This document shows positions 48,335-56,564 of a stretch of DNA of 64,000 nt, piece after piece. Where the stretch lies: NCBI GenBank assembly GCA_052400685.1, contig JBQTGJ010000006.1. One strand, given 5' to 3'. Every line of letters starts with the position of its first letter. Within the stretch, counting starts at the first letter, position 1. This stretch comes from CAZHHH01 sp052400685 (lineage in GTDB: Bacteria; Bacteroidota; Bacteroidia; Bacteroidales; Marinilabiliaceae). Under the pieces are notes generated by a model, which was given only the letters and a program-made list of their open reading frames with translations, made no database searches and was not told the origin of the DNA. The position numbers and the translations under genes were made by a program.

Positions 48335-48910
48335 ATTCCGGCTATAGCTTTTTCAGGGCAATTACCACGACGTATATAGCTACACAGGGCGTTGCCCTGC
48401 GCTATTGCTATAAGGCTTTAAGCCTTAATCCATAAATAATAAAATTTCGTGGTTCACACTTCGCTGAGGAGGATATATCATTTCAATCAACAAAAAACTT
48501 ATCTAAGCCCCATCGATAACGCGATAGCCCAAAATCCCAAACAACAAAATCAGGGTTTGCCATCCGCCTCAAGAAAAAGCCCGCGCGGCTTAAGCGCAAA
48601 AGCACAACCACTCTTAAGCCCTGAAAGGGCGACAAGCAACAGCATAGGGCATCGCCCTATGAATAAATACAAATAACGTAAAACATTTGCCCTGAAAGGG
48701 CTAAAGCCAAACGACGTAAGCCCGCCCCCCTACCCCCCTCCCGAATTATTCTCTTTAATTAGCTATATCTGCTAAATTCGCAATCAAACATCTCCACCAT
48801 TACAATCCAATACGGCTATAGCCCTTTCAGGGCAATTCCCACGACGTATATAACCACACAGGGCGTTGCCCTGCGCTATTGCTATAAGGCTTTCAGCCTT
48901 AATCCATGAA
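48335..48910. repeat. R3 three-hairpin repeats, first block
   Basis: Two copies in one orientation (GCCxTTTCAGGGC, CAGGGCGTTGCCCTG, AAGGCTTTCAGCCTT; near 48345-48425 and 48825-48903) surround one in the other orientation (48612-48705: GCCCTGAAAGGGC, CATAGGGCATCGCCCTATG, GCCCTGAAAGGGC). R3 shares hairpin number, order and the GAA/TTC loops with R2, but the stem sequences differ. Confidence 0.85.
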
Positions 48911-49142
48911 GAACAAAATTGAGGTCGTCACACCAAATCTTATAAGAATAACATCATTCATAACGAACTTGATATATCAAAATTCCTTGTTCCCAGAAAT
49001 ACGGGGGGCTTACTTTAAAAAAAGGTGAAAACAACTATTGGTTTACAGATAGTTGTCAGTTGAAATTTTTAATTCTCCGGTTTTACCGTACAACAATGGT
49101 TTATTATAAAAATGGTTACGACAAAATGGATTATAATAAACA

Positions 49143-49167
49143 AAGGGCATCCTTTGCGGATGCCCTT
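49143..49167 (-). terminator. Intrinsic terminator of the lipocalin-like gene
   Basis: AAGGGCATCC (49143-49152) pairs perfectly with GGATGCCCTT (49158-49167) around TTTGC. On the minus strand it is followed by TGTTTATTATAATCC. It is 23 nt after the stop codon. Confidence 0.8.
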
Positions 49168-49190
49168 ATATATTAAAAGTCAAACAAAAA

Positions 49191-49640
49191 TTAGTTTGCT
49201 TTTTGGTATGTTTCAATTTGTGTAAAGCTAACACCAAAAAATTCTTGATCAATAGAAAGAGTCATTTCATTACCATCAATTCTGATGTCATATTCATAGC
49301 TTTCTCCATCCATTGTGATAACAATTTTACTTCCATCTAATTCATATGATCCTGTTGAACTTTGAGTACCATACTCATCATAAGAATCGTCTTCATCACC
49401 TATGTAATTATAATGAGATTCTAAAGTATTATCATCTTTAAAAACATAATATTCTTCATAATCTGCATCTGCTTCTTCAATGGTGCTACCGCTTTCACCG
49501 GCTAAAGAACCCTCTGTTTCAGTAGAAACAAGAACCCATTTGCCTATTAAGTCGCTTTTTGACACACCATTATCATCATCATCATCACTACAACTAAACA
49601 TTGCCATAGCTAAAGCCAAGCCTAAAATTAATTTTTTCAT
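49191..49640 (-). CDS. Lipocalin-like lipoprotein
   Basis: 149 residues. MKKLILGLALAMAMFSCSDDDDD has a lipobox with Cys17 followed by an Asp run, a usual Bacteroidota surface-export type signal. The rest fits the small lipocalin-like family: LIGKWVLVSTETEG, YYVFKDDNTLESHYNY, GSYELDGSKIVITMDGESYEYDIRIDGNEMTLS. A beta-barrel lipoprotein of unknown ligand at the outer membrane is expected. It is encoded against the surrounding polysaccharide genes and has its own terminator. No leader element of the L family precedes it. Confidence 0.8.
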   Translation of the reverse strand: MKKLILGLALAMAMFSCSDDDDDNGVSKSDLIGKWVLVSTETEGSLAGESGSTIEEADADYEEYYVFKDDNTLESHYNYIGDEDDSYDEYGTQSSTGSYELDGSKIVITMDGESYEYDIRIDGNEMTLSIDQEFFGVSFTQIETYQKAN

Positions 49641-49716
49641 AAAGTAAGTTTTTATTTAAAATTTTGAATACACTACAAATATGAAAAATATAATTATTAT
49701 ATATTAAAATTTGTTT

Positions 49717-50220
49717 TTAAATGTTTCTATTTTTTAGTCGTTTTAAATAAGAAAAAAAAGGCCTTTTTTTTATGGTTGTCTCAAAATAATTTACCATATA
49801 TTCCGGTGATGAAAATAACTGATACCATATACCCTTGATTTTGTTTAACATACCGGGTAAATACCATATATTATTAAATGCTATCCAACGGTGGCGTACC
49901 TGGGTGTTGTGCTGCTCAAAAAATAATTTAATGTTAGGAAAGGGTGCAAACAACGATTGCCAGTTACTAAGTTGATGCTGCTTTTCTTTACTCATAAACC
50001 TGCTACTCCATCCTACGGCTATAATTATTTCTTTGTTAAATGAAGGGTTTACCTTTAATACCTTTTGCATAAGTAGCTCTGCATTGCTTGCCTTATCAAA
50101 TACCATAGCTATATCTATCATCCAGCCTAAACGTATACCACCCATCATATAGCCATAATATAAATGCGATGACAAATGATATATCATTAAATGAAACGGC
50201 CATAATAAAGGGATTTTCAC
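49717..50220 (-). pseudogene. 5'-truncated nucleotidyltransferase-family gene
   Basis: The open frame gives 167 residues, but only the part from about HLMIYHLSSHLYYGYMMGGIRLGWMIDIAM onward looks like a protein: it matches the C-terminal half of the uncharacterised nucleotidyltransferase family (NTP_transf_5 type: HLxxH...RLxWxxDIA). The first ten codons are the reverse complement of leader element L6a (50191-50253), so the apparent start is an artefact. The full family length is ~350 residues. The N-terminal catalytic half, including the NTase GSxD motif, is missing. Confidence 0.65.
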
Positions 50221-50540
50221 ACAGGGGGATGATTATTTTCATGGGAGTTCCATCTGACCTTAACAAACAAATTATAAACAGAAACGAACATGAATTTTAG
50301 CATTCTAAAATACACACAGGAGAATGATTAAAATTCATCGGGAGTTCCAAATGACCATTGAAAGACAAATTATAAACATATGAAACGAACATGAATTTTA
50401 GCATTCTAAAATACACACAGAAGAATGATTAAAATTCATCGGGAGTTCCATATGGCCATTGAAAGATAAATTTAATCATATGAAACGAGCCATGGGAATT
50501 GATTCACACACAGAAGTATGATTATCCTGGCGAGTTCCAT
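50191..50540 (+). promoter_or_regulatory. Tandem array of four stem-loop leader elements (L6a-d)
   Basis: Cores at 50191-50253 (63 nt), 50279-50350 (72), 50380-50451 (72) and 50480-50540 (61), separated by 25, 29 and 28 nt. Each opens ATGAAAC (L6b: CAGAAAC) and closes GTTCCAT (L6b: GTTCCAA) followed by CTGACC, ATGACC, ATGGCC and ATGGCA. Stems include CCAT/ATGG and AATAA/TTATT in L6a, ATGAATTTTA/TAAAATTCAT in L6b and L6c, and GGGA/TCCT in L6d. L6d is about 90% identical to L1 at 27138-27198. A further ATG lies 28 nt after L6d (50569), where a gene start would be expected. Confidence 0.7.
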
Positions 50541-50568
50541 ATGGCAACTAAAATCAAATTATAAACAG

Positions 50569-50650
50569 ATGAAAATTTAATGTAGTAAAACTTCCAAATG
50601 AAGTGTTATGCTCTAAAACGGAGGTATTCCATTGCCTGTTTTTTGGCTGA
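50569..50650 (+). pseudogene. Possible decayed gene start after leader L6d
   Basis: ATGAAAATT followed at once by TAA. Deleting one A after ATGAA gives a 26-codon frame (MKFNVVKLPNEVLCSKTEVF...) that ends at TGA 50648-50650. Its position 28 nt after L6d is exactly that of genuine genes after this leader. The family is not recognised. Confidence 0.35.
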
Positions 50651-50890
50651 AGACGACTGCCATTTGCATATAGTTTTGAGTGTATTTCTATCAAATATTT
50701 ATGGGGTGGCAAACGAAGGCCTCTGATATGGGCTGTTTTCTTCGGCATGATTCTTTCAAATTCGGTGGAGTCATGGCTTACCGCTTCGCTAAATCCCTTT
50801 ACCATACAGTTGGTCATCATCCTCACCATGTTGTCCGTTAAGAATTTTTACGAGTCGATAGAGGAACAGGGAGCAGTGAGCAGTGATTAA
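50651..50890 (+). pseudogene. 3' fragment of a second O-antigen polymerase-like gene
   Basis: 80 codons ending at TAA 50888-50890, reading LIWAVFFGMILSNSVESWL and onward to EEQGAVSSD. This is closely similar to the last ~75 residues of the polymerase-like gene ending at 48258 (MVWALLFGMLLSISVESWL...EEQEIVSSD). No start or upstream transmembrane part remains. The downstream R3 block is also shared, so the fragment belongs to a larger duplication. Confidence 0.8.
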
Positions 50891-50977
50891 TCAATATCGT
50901 ATTGTTATCCCCCAAAAATTAAAACCATCAGGTAGAAATTACATCTAATTTCATGATATCATGATTAAAATCTGATT

Positions 50978-51775
50978 CCGGCTATAGCCCTTTCAGGGCA
51001 ATCTTCACGACGTATATCACCACACAGGGCGTTGCCCTGCGCTATTGCTATAAGGCTTTCAGCCTTAATCCATGAATAATAAAATTGCGTGGTTCACACT
51101 TCACTGAGGCGGATATATAATTCCAATCAACAAAAAACTTATCTAAGCCCCATCGATAACGCGATAGCCCAAAATCCCAAACAACAAAAATCAGGGTTTG
51201 CCATCCGCCTCAAGAAAAAGCCCGCGCGGCTTCAGCGCAAAAAAACAACCACTCTTAAGCCCTGAAAGGGCGACAAGCAACAGCATAGGGCAACGCCCTA
51301 TGAATAAATACAAATAACATAAACCATTTGCCCTGAAAGGGCTAAAGCCAAACAACGTAAGCCCGACCCCCTAACCCCTCCAGAATTATTCTCTTTAATT
51401 AGCTATATCTGCTAAATTCGCAATCAAACATCTCCACCATTACAATCCAATACGGCTATAGCCCTTTCAGGGCAATTTCCACGACGTATATAACCACACA
51501 GGGCGTTGCCCTGCGCTATTGCTACAAGGCTTTCAGCCTTAATCCATGAATAACAAAATTGCGTGGGGGCGCCTTTCGCTGAGACGGATATATTATTTCA
51601 ATTAACAAAGAACTTATCTAAGCCCCATCGATAACGCGATAGCCCAAAATCCCAAACAACAAAATCAGGGTTTGCCATCCACCTCAAATAAAAGCCCGCG
51701 CGGCTAGAGCGCAAAAGCACAACCACTCATAAGCCCTGAAAGGGCGACAAGCAACAGCATAGGGCAACGCCTATG
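50978..51775. repeat. R3 three-hairpin repeats, second block
   Basis: Forward and inverted R3 copies alternate (near 50980-51065, 51258-51350, 51455-51540 and 51735-51775). The first ~500 bp are almost the same as 48.26-48.76 kb. The inverted copies end in GCCCTGAAAGGGCTAAAGCC. Confidence 0.85.
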
Positions 51776-51820
51776 ATAATAACCACAAGTCTTCCATATT
51801 TTTAAACTTTCAATACCTTT

Positions 51821-53317
51821 ATGGTTCAAAAATTATGGATTATGCACATTAAGAACACCTCCTTCTTTTATATCCTATTAATACTGGCCGCTCTTTGGCA
51901 TTTGTGGAGTCTGCAATACAGTCCCATACCCTGGTTTGATGAAACCTTTTTTGTCTCAATCACCAATTCCTTACTCAAGGGCAAAGGATTTCTGCTGGAA
52001 GTTTGTCCCATTCAAACAGGCGGACAAGAGGTACTGGCCTATGGGCCCGTATATTTTCTGCTAACCGGTTTATCATTTAAACTGGGCGGATTCGGGCTGT
52101 TTCAATTTCGTATTGTATCCCTGATATTTGCGGGTCTGTCCATCTTCGTTTTCAGCAAAATACTTACCAACTACAAAATACCCACACAACAATCGCGCTG
52201 GCTGGTGCTGTTAATCGTCTTCGACGTCATCGTCAACCGAAATAGCCACAGCGGGCGGATGGATATGGTAGCACTGTTTTTTGCTCTCGGTGCATGGTGG
52301 AGCATGTCGCACCCCAAACCCACCTGTTTCAAGACGGTACTTATGGCCTTATGCGGCGTCACGGCGGTGTTAACCACCCCACGTATCGCCATCATTGTGG
52401 TTCCGCTCTTTATTTATGCGCTGATTCACTTTTTTAGAGAAAAGAGATGGCTCGCGTCGGCCATCATCACCGTCTTGCCCATTTTCATTTATATGATATG
52501 GGTAATATACGCCTTCCAGGATATTTCAAACTTCCTTCAATATTACATTGCACCCAAACAATTAAATGCAGACAGCTCCATTGTTTCAAAATTTCTGGGC
52601 GGCAACTTCTTCATACCATATCACCAATGGCCGTTAATACTAACGGGGCTTTTGGCTGCCGGCAGATTAATGGCGCCCAAAAATCAACGATTACAACATC
52701 TGTTGTTCCTGTTGCCTCTCGCCCTCTTTTACTCACTGGTACGCGACACCGGCGCCTACAGTGCGCTGATAGTCCCCTTCTGGTACCTGATAATCGGGCT
52801 GGCCCTGACGTCGGCGATGAAGGAAAATCAGAAGGTCGCGAAAACCCTGTCGTATGGATTAATTGCTATAGCCATAACCAATATCAGCATTTTTGCATTT
52901 ACAAGCGCAGCCATCATAGGTCGGCTTCCGCAACGCGACCCGCGATCCATCCAGGCATGGGTGAAACGTCACATTCCCGAAAACGCCAAAATAGTAGGCG
53001 ACGATCGTTATTATTATGCCTGTATGGAAAATAACTGCGACTATCAATATATAAACCGGGTAGGAGACCACGACGTCAGGGCAAAATACCATGCCACCAG
53101 TTACCGGCCCGATTACCTGTTTATATCCCAACTAACGCCCAAAGAAATCATCAGTGCATACAGGGCACAATTCAACTTTTTGGATTCCCTGAATTATACC
53201 CCGCCCCCATTAAATCCCGTCATTAATAAAGTGATACAAGCACTACCCCTTAATATACAAGCCGATTACAAAGGCACATTGATCACCGTTAAACCAAAAC
53301 AATCAACCAATCAATAA
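51821..53317 (+). CDS. GT39/ArnT-like membrane glycosyltransferase
   Basis: 498 residues (or 491 from the Met at 51842), with about ten to twelve membrane segments. The first periplasmic loop has WFDETFF, the DE pair of the GT-C fold in ArnT/PMT-type enzymes, and a later RMDM. The soluble C-terminal part (~385-495: IVGDDRYYYACMENNCDYQYINRVG) lies in the periplasm. Such enzymes use a polyprenyl-phosphate sugar as donor. With the downstream ArnE/F-, ArnC-, WecD- and WecE-like genes, the predicted reaction is transfer of a 4-amino-4,6-dideoxyhexose derivative to a surface glycan. Confidence 0.78.
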   Translation: MVQKLWIMHIKNTSFFYILLILAALWHLWSLQYSPIPWFDETFFVSITNSLLKGKGFLLEVCPIQTGGQEVLAYGPVYFLLTGLSFKLGGFGLFQFRIVSLIFAGLSIFVFSKILTNYKIPTQQSRWLVLLIVFDVIVNRNSHSGRMDMVALFFALGAWWSMSHPKPTCFKTVLMALCGVTAVLTTPRIAIIVVPLFIYALIHFFREKRWLASAIITVLPIFIYMIWVIYAFQDISNFLQYYIAPKQLNADSSIVSKFLGGNFFIPYHQWPLILTGLLAAGRLMAPKNQRLQHLLFLLPLALFYSLVRDTGAYSALIVPFWYLIIGLALTSAMKENQKVAKTLSYGLIAIAITNISIFAFTSAAIIGRLPQRDPRSIQAWVKRHIPENAKIVGDDRYYYACMENNCDYQYINRVGDHDVRAKYHATSYRPDYLFISQLTPKEIISAYRAQFNFLDSLNYTPPPLNPVINKVIQALPLNIQADYKGTLITVKPKQSTNQ

Positions 53318-53322
53318 CTCCC

Positions 53323-53685
53323 ATGGGCTATCTATATATTTTTGGCTGCATTCTCTTCACCGTTTACGGGCAATTGGTGTTAAAATGGCGCATCAACCTT
53401 AAAGGTGCGTTACCGCCCCACTTCTCCGATATGCTGCTGTTTATGGCCAGACTGTTTCTTGATCCGTGGCTGGTGAGCGGCTTTGCGGCAGCATTTATCG
53501 CCAGCCTCTTCTGGATGGCGGCCATGACCAAATTCGAAATTTCATTTGCCTACCCGTTTATGAGTCTCTCATTTATTTTAGTATTTATTCTGAGTATTGC
53601 TATCTTCGGAGAAACATTTACCTGGGGTAAAATAATCGGTCTGGCACTGATTATTGCAGGTATCTTTGTAACTGTAAAACTATGA
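53323..53685 (+). CDS. Small EamA/ArnE-ArnF-like membrane protein
   Basis: 120 residues with four membrane segments, the size of ArnE, ArnF and SMR proteins. The C-terminal half (FEISFAYPFMSLSFILVFILSIAIFGETFTWGKIIGLALIIAGIFVTVKL) fits the EamA/ArnE pattern, with the conserved Glu in FGETFT. ArnE/ArnF pairs flip undecaprenyl-phosphate-Ara4N; here one protein may act as a homodimer. It starts 5 nt after the GT39 gene and overlaps the ArnC-like gene by 4 bp. Confidence 0.78.
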   Translation: MGYLYIFGCILFTVYGQLVLKWRINLKGALPPHFSDMLLFMARLFLDPWLVSGFAAAFIASLFWMAAMTKFEISFAYPFMSLSFILVFILSIAIFGETFTWGKIIGLALIIAGIFVTVKL

Positions 53686-54617
53686 CTGACATTAAATTTT
53701 CGGTGGTTATACCATTATACCGATGCCATAAAGCCATTGCGGAACTCACCGCCCGCCTGATTAAGACACTGGCATCAATCGATCCTGCCTTCGAAATTAT
53801 TTATGTAAACGATGCCAGCCCCGACAACGACTGGGATGAAGTGATGAAGGCCGCGACGACAGACCCACGAATCAAAGGCATTAACCTGTCACGTAATTTT
53901 GGCCAGCACTATGCCATAACCGCAGGATTACATTATGCCACCGGCAGTTGGGTGATTGTAATGGATGGCGACCTGCAGGACCGCCCCGAAGAGATCACGA
54001 AACTGTGTAACAAAGCCGACGAAGGCTACGACATTGTGCTGGCCAGACGAACACAACGTCAGCACTCGCTATTCAAAAGAAGCGCCTCTAAATGGTTTTA
54101 TAAAACACTGGCCTATCTTACCGGTACCGAACAGAACTCCGAAATCGCCAACTTCGGCATTTATCACCACAAAGTCATTGATGCAATCCTGTCGATGAAT
54201 GATAAAACACGCTATTTCCCTACAATGGTGCGATGGGTTGGCTTTCGGCGAACAGAAGTGGCGGTGCAACATGCAGCACGTCACGACGGGAAAAGCAGCT
54301 ATAGCCTCAAGGCTTTAATTAACCTGGCCCTTAACACGATACTCTCATTCTCCGACAAGCCATTGCGGCTGACTGTTAAGCTGGGTATCTCCATATCCGC
54401 ACTGTCGTTTCTGCTTGCCGCCATCACACTGGTGAGAACCTTTACCGGACAGATCACCGTGAGCGGATACAGTAGTATGATCATATCAATCTGGTTTTTA
54501 TCCGGTATCATCATCACGCTCATGGGGATGCTGGGGCTATATATTGGTCGTATTTTTGACCAGGTTAAAGACCGCCCCACTTTCATTGTGCAACAAACCA
54601 TAAACATCGACAAATGA
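53682..54617 (+). CDS. ArnC/GtrB-like undecaprenyl-phosphate glycosyltransferase
   Basis: 311 residues. The GT2 domain has FSVVIPLYRCHKAIAEL, YVNDASPDNDWDEV, NLSRNFGQHYAITAGLHYATG and VMDGDLQDRPEEI with the DxD residues. Two C-terminal membrane segments (~230-255 and 265-290) are of the ArnC/GtrB/DPMS type. This class moves a sugar from a nucleotide donor to undecaprenyl phosphate on the cytoplasmic face. The start overlaps the upstream gene by 4 bp and the stop overlaps the next by 4 bp (ATGA), so the module is translationally coupled. Confidence 0.85.
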   Translation: MTDIKFSVVIPLYRCHKAIAELTARLIKTLASIDPAFEIIYVNDASPDNDWDEVMKAATTDPRIKGINLSRNFGQHYAITAGLHYATGSWVIVMDGDLQDRPEEITKLCNKADEGYDIVLARRTQRQHSLFKRSASKWFYKTLAYLTGTEQNSEIANFGIYHHKVIDAILSMNDKTRYFPTMVRWVGFRRTEVAVQHAARHDGKSSYSLKALINLALNTILSFSDKPLRLTVKLGISISALSFLLAAITLVRTFTGQITVSGYSSMIISIWFLSGIIITLMGMLGLYIGRIFDQVKDRPTFIVQQTINIDK

Positions 54618-55309
54618 TTCAATATCTGGACTGGGATTCCCGTTTCTTTGAAAAGAAAATCGGAAAATCAGAATCTGAGATCCTGACAAAGGCTTCGCTA
54701 AAAACCTTATTAAAAGAGAAATCGACCGAAGGGTATGATCTGATTTATCTTTTTACCACACAAACCGATCATGAGGCTGAAGTGATACTCAACAACAGAC
54801 ATTGTCCGGTGTTGGATCACAAAATAACCTATGTCATCGACAATATTCAGGGCCCGGCGACAACCGCACCATTTATCACGCACTACAAAGGACCGCTAAC
54901 TGAAGATTTGCTTCGGCTGGCCGTTTTAAGCGGGCACGAAAGCCGGTTCCGCAAAGACAGATTTTTAAGCCCCAAATTTGAATCGTTATATACACAGTGG
55001 ATCTCCAAATCACTTTCAGGCCAGTTGGCCGATGTCGTGCTCATAGCAACAATTAACAATACCATAAAAGGGTTTGTGACCATCAAAAAAAAATCCCTAC
55101 ACGGACAAATTGGACTGATTGCCATCGATCCGGCCGTGCAAAAACAGGGTATTGGCACAGAACTGATGAAGGCGGCCCATAACTGGTACTACCAAAACCA
55201 CCTGACAAACGCTTTTGTTACCACGCAACTGACCAACACGGGCGCGTGCCGATTATATGAAAAATCGGGTTATTCGGTATATAACACCCAATTAATCTAT
55301 CATCTGTAA
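54614..55309 (+). CDS. GNAT acetyltransferase, WecD/RffC-like
   Basis: 231 residues. The N-terminal part (MIQYLDWDSRFFEKKIGKSE) matches the WecD-type lead-in seen in dTDP-4-amino-4,6-dideoxygalactose N-acetyltransferases. The GNAT core is HGQIGLIAIDPAVQKQGIGTELMKAAHNWYYQNHLTNAFVTTQLTNTGACRLYEKSGY with the acetyl-CoA-binding QKQGIGT loop. The likely reaction is N-acetylation of the 4-amino sugar made by the WecE-like enzyme encoded 11 nt downstream. The start overlaps the ArnC-like gene by 4 bp. Confidence 0.8.
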   Translation: MIQYLDWDSRFFEKKIGKSESEILTKASLKTLLKEKSTEGYDLIYLFTTQTDHEAEVILNNRHCPVLDHKITYVIDNIQGPATTAPFITHYKGPLTEDLLRLAVLSGHESRFRKDRFLSPKFESLYTQWISKSLSGQLADVVLIATINNTIKGFVTIKKKSLHGQIGLIAIDPAVQKQGIGTELMKAAHNWYYQNHLTNAFVTTQLTNTGACRLYEKSGYSVYNTQLIYHL

Positions 55310-55320
55310 ACTTATTCACC

Positions 55321-56463
55321 ATGATTCCTTTTAATAAACCCCATATCACCGGCAAAGAAGTACACCACATTTATGGGGCTGTAGCCACCGGCCATATCAG
55401 TGGCAATGGTAAATATACCAGGCTATGCCAAAACTATTTTGAAGAACGCTGGGGCTTCAAAAAAACATTACTCACCACCAGTTGCACCGATGCACTGGAG
55501 ATGGCAGCTCTGTTGCTGAACATTGAGCCGGGCGATGAAGTCATTCTCCCTGCCTATACATTCGTCAGTACGGCCCTGGCATTTGTCCGACAAGGGGCCA
55601 TCTTACGTTTTGTCGATAGCCGCACCGATCGCCCGGGTATGGATGAGGCACAGATAGAAGCACTCATCACCCCCAAAACAAAAGCCATCGTGCCGGTTCA
55701 TTATGCAGGTGTAGCCTGCGATATGGATGCCATAATGGCCATTGCCCAACGCCACCATCTTTTTGTAGTAGAAGATGCCGCGCAAGCTGTAGATAGCTAT
55801 TACCGCAAAAAGCCACTGGGCACCATGGGCCATTTAAGCTGTTTCTCATTTCACGAAACGAAAAATATCCAGTGTGGCGAAGGCGGTTTATTGGCCATCA
55901 ACGACGAACAATTCATCAAACGCGCCGAAATACTGTGGGAAAAAGGAACCAACCGAGCCGAATTCTTTCGTGGCGAAGTCAACAAATACGGTTGGGTAGA
56001 CACAGGTAGCAGCTTTTTACCGGGCGAAATAACAGCCGCTTTTCTGTGGGCTCAACTCGAAGAGCTGGATAAAATACAAACCCGGCGTAAAGAAATATGG
56101 CATCATTATTTTAATGGGTTGCAAAAATGGGCCGTCAACATGAAGGTTCAACTGCCACTTATACCCGATAATGCCACCATAAACGGACACATGTTCTTCC
56201 TGGTGTGTCCCGATGCCACGTTTCGGTCCAGCCTGATCGACTATTTAAAGAAAAACGACATATACAGCGTATTTCATTATTTAAGCCTACACAAAAGCCC
56301 TTATTACAAAGACAAATACCAGGGACCCGAATTGCCCCAATCCGACCACTATTCCGATTGTCTGGTGCGACTGCCACTCTTTTATGACTTAACAAACGAA
56401 GAACAACAATATATTATCGAAACCATCACGAGATTCAGTGAGCAGGGAGCAGTATTCAGTTAG
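55321..56463 (+). CDS. wecE: WecE/RffA-like dTDP-4-amino-4,6-dideoxygalactose transaminase
   Basis: 380 residues, close to E. coli WecE over the whole length: MIPFNKPHITGKEV, TSCTDALEMAALLLNIEPGDEVILPAYTF, AIVPVHYAGVACDMD, VVEDAAQAVDS, SFHETKN with the PLP lysine K181, EKGTNRAEFFRGEVNKYGWVDTGSSF and HMFFLV. It converts dTDP-4-keto-6-deoxyglucose and glutamate to dTDP-Fuc4N in the cytoplasm. The rmlA/rmlB genes that make the substrate are not in the window. The C-terminal SEQGAVFS is encoded by the GAGCAGGGAGCAG-type repeat. Confidence 0.88.
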   Translation: MIPFNKPHITGKEVHHIYGAVATGHISGNGKYTRLCQNYFEERWGFKKTLLTTSCTDALEMAALLLNIEPGDEVILPAYTFVSTALAFVRQGAILRFVDSRTDRPGMDEAQIEALITPKTKAIVPVHYAGVACDMDAIMAIAQRHHLFVVEDAAQAVDSYYRKKPLGTMGHLSCFSFHETKNIQCGEGGLLAINDEQFIKRAEILWEKGTNRAEFFRGEVNKYGWVDTGSSFLPGEITAAFLWAQLEELDKIQTRRKEIWHHYFNGLQKWAVNMKVQLPLIPDNATINGHMFFLVCPDATFRSSLIDYLKKNDIYSVFHYLSLHKSPYYKDKYQGPELPQSDHYSDCLVRLPLFYDLTNEEQQYIIETITRFSEQGAVFS

Positions 56464-56564
56464 CAATGATAAATCAATATCGTTATATTAAACCGAAAAG
56501 GACAAAACCATCAGAAAAAAAATAACATCGAATTTGATGGGGATTTGGTTAAAATTTAATTCCG

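Noticed and set aside
50191..50540. Integron attC sites
   Set aside because: Size, palindromic ends (AAC...GTT) and tandem order are suggestive, but the arms do not fit RYYYAAC/GTTRRRY, copies lie before start codons of chromosomal genes including inside a PUL operon, and no integron integrase is seen. A HattCI search would settle it.
50554..50829. Minus-strand frame of 91 codons
   Set aside because: It is the reverse of the polymerase-gene fragment on the plus strand and of the leader's downstream region.
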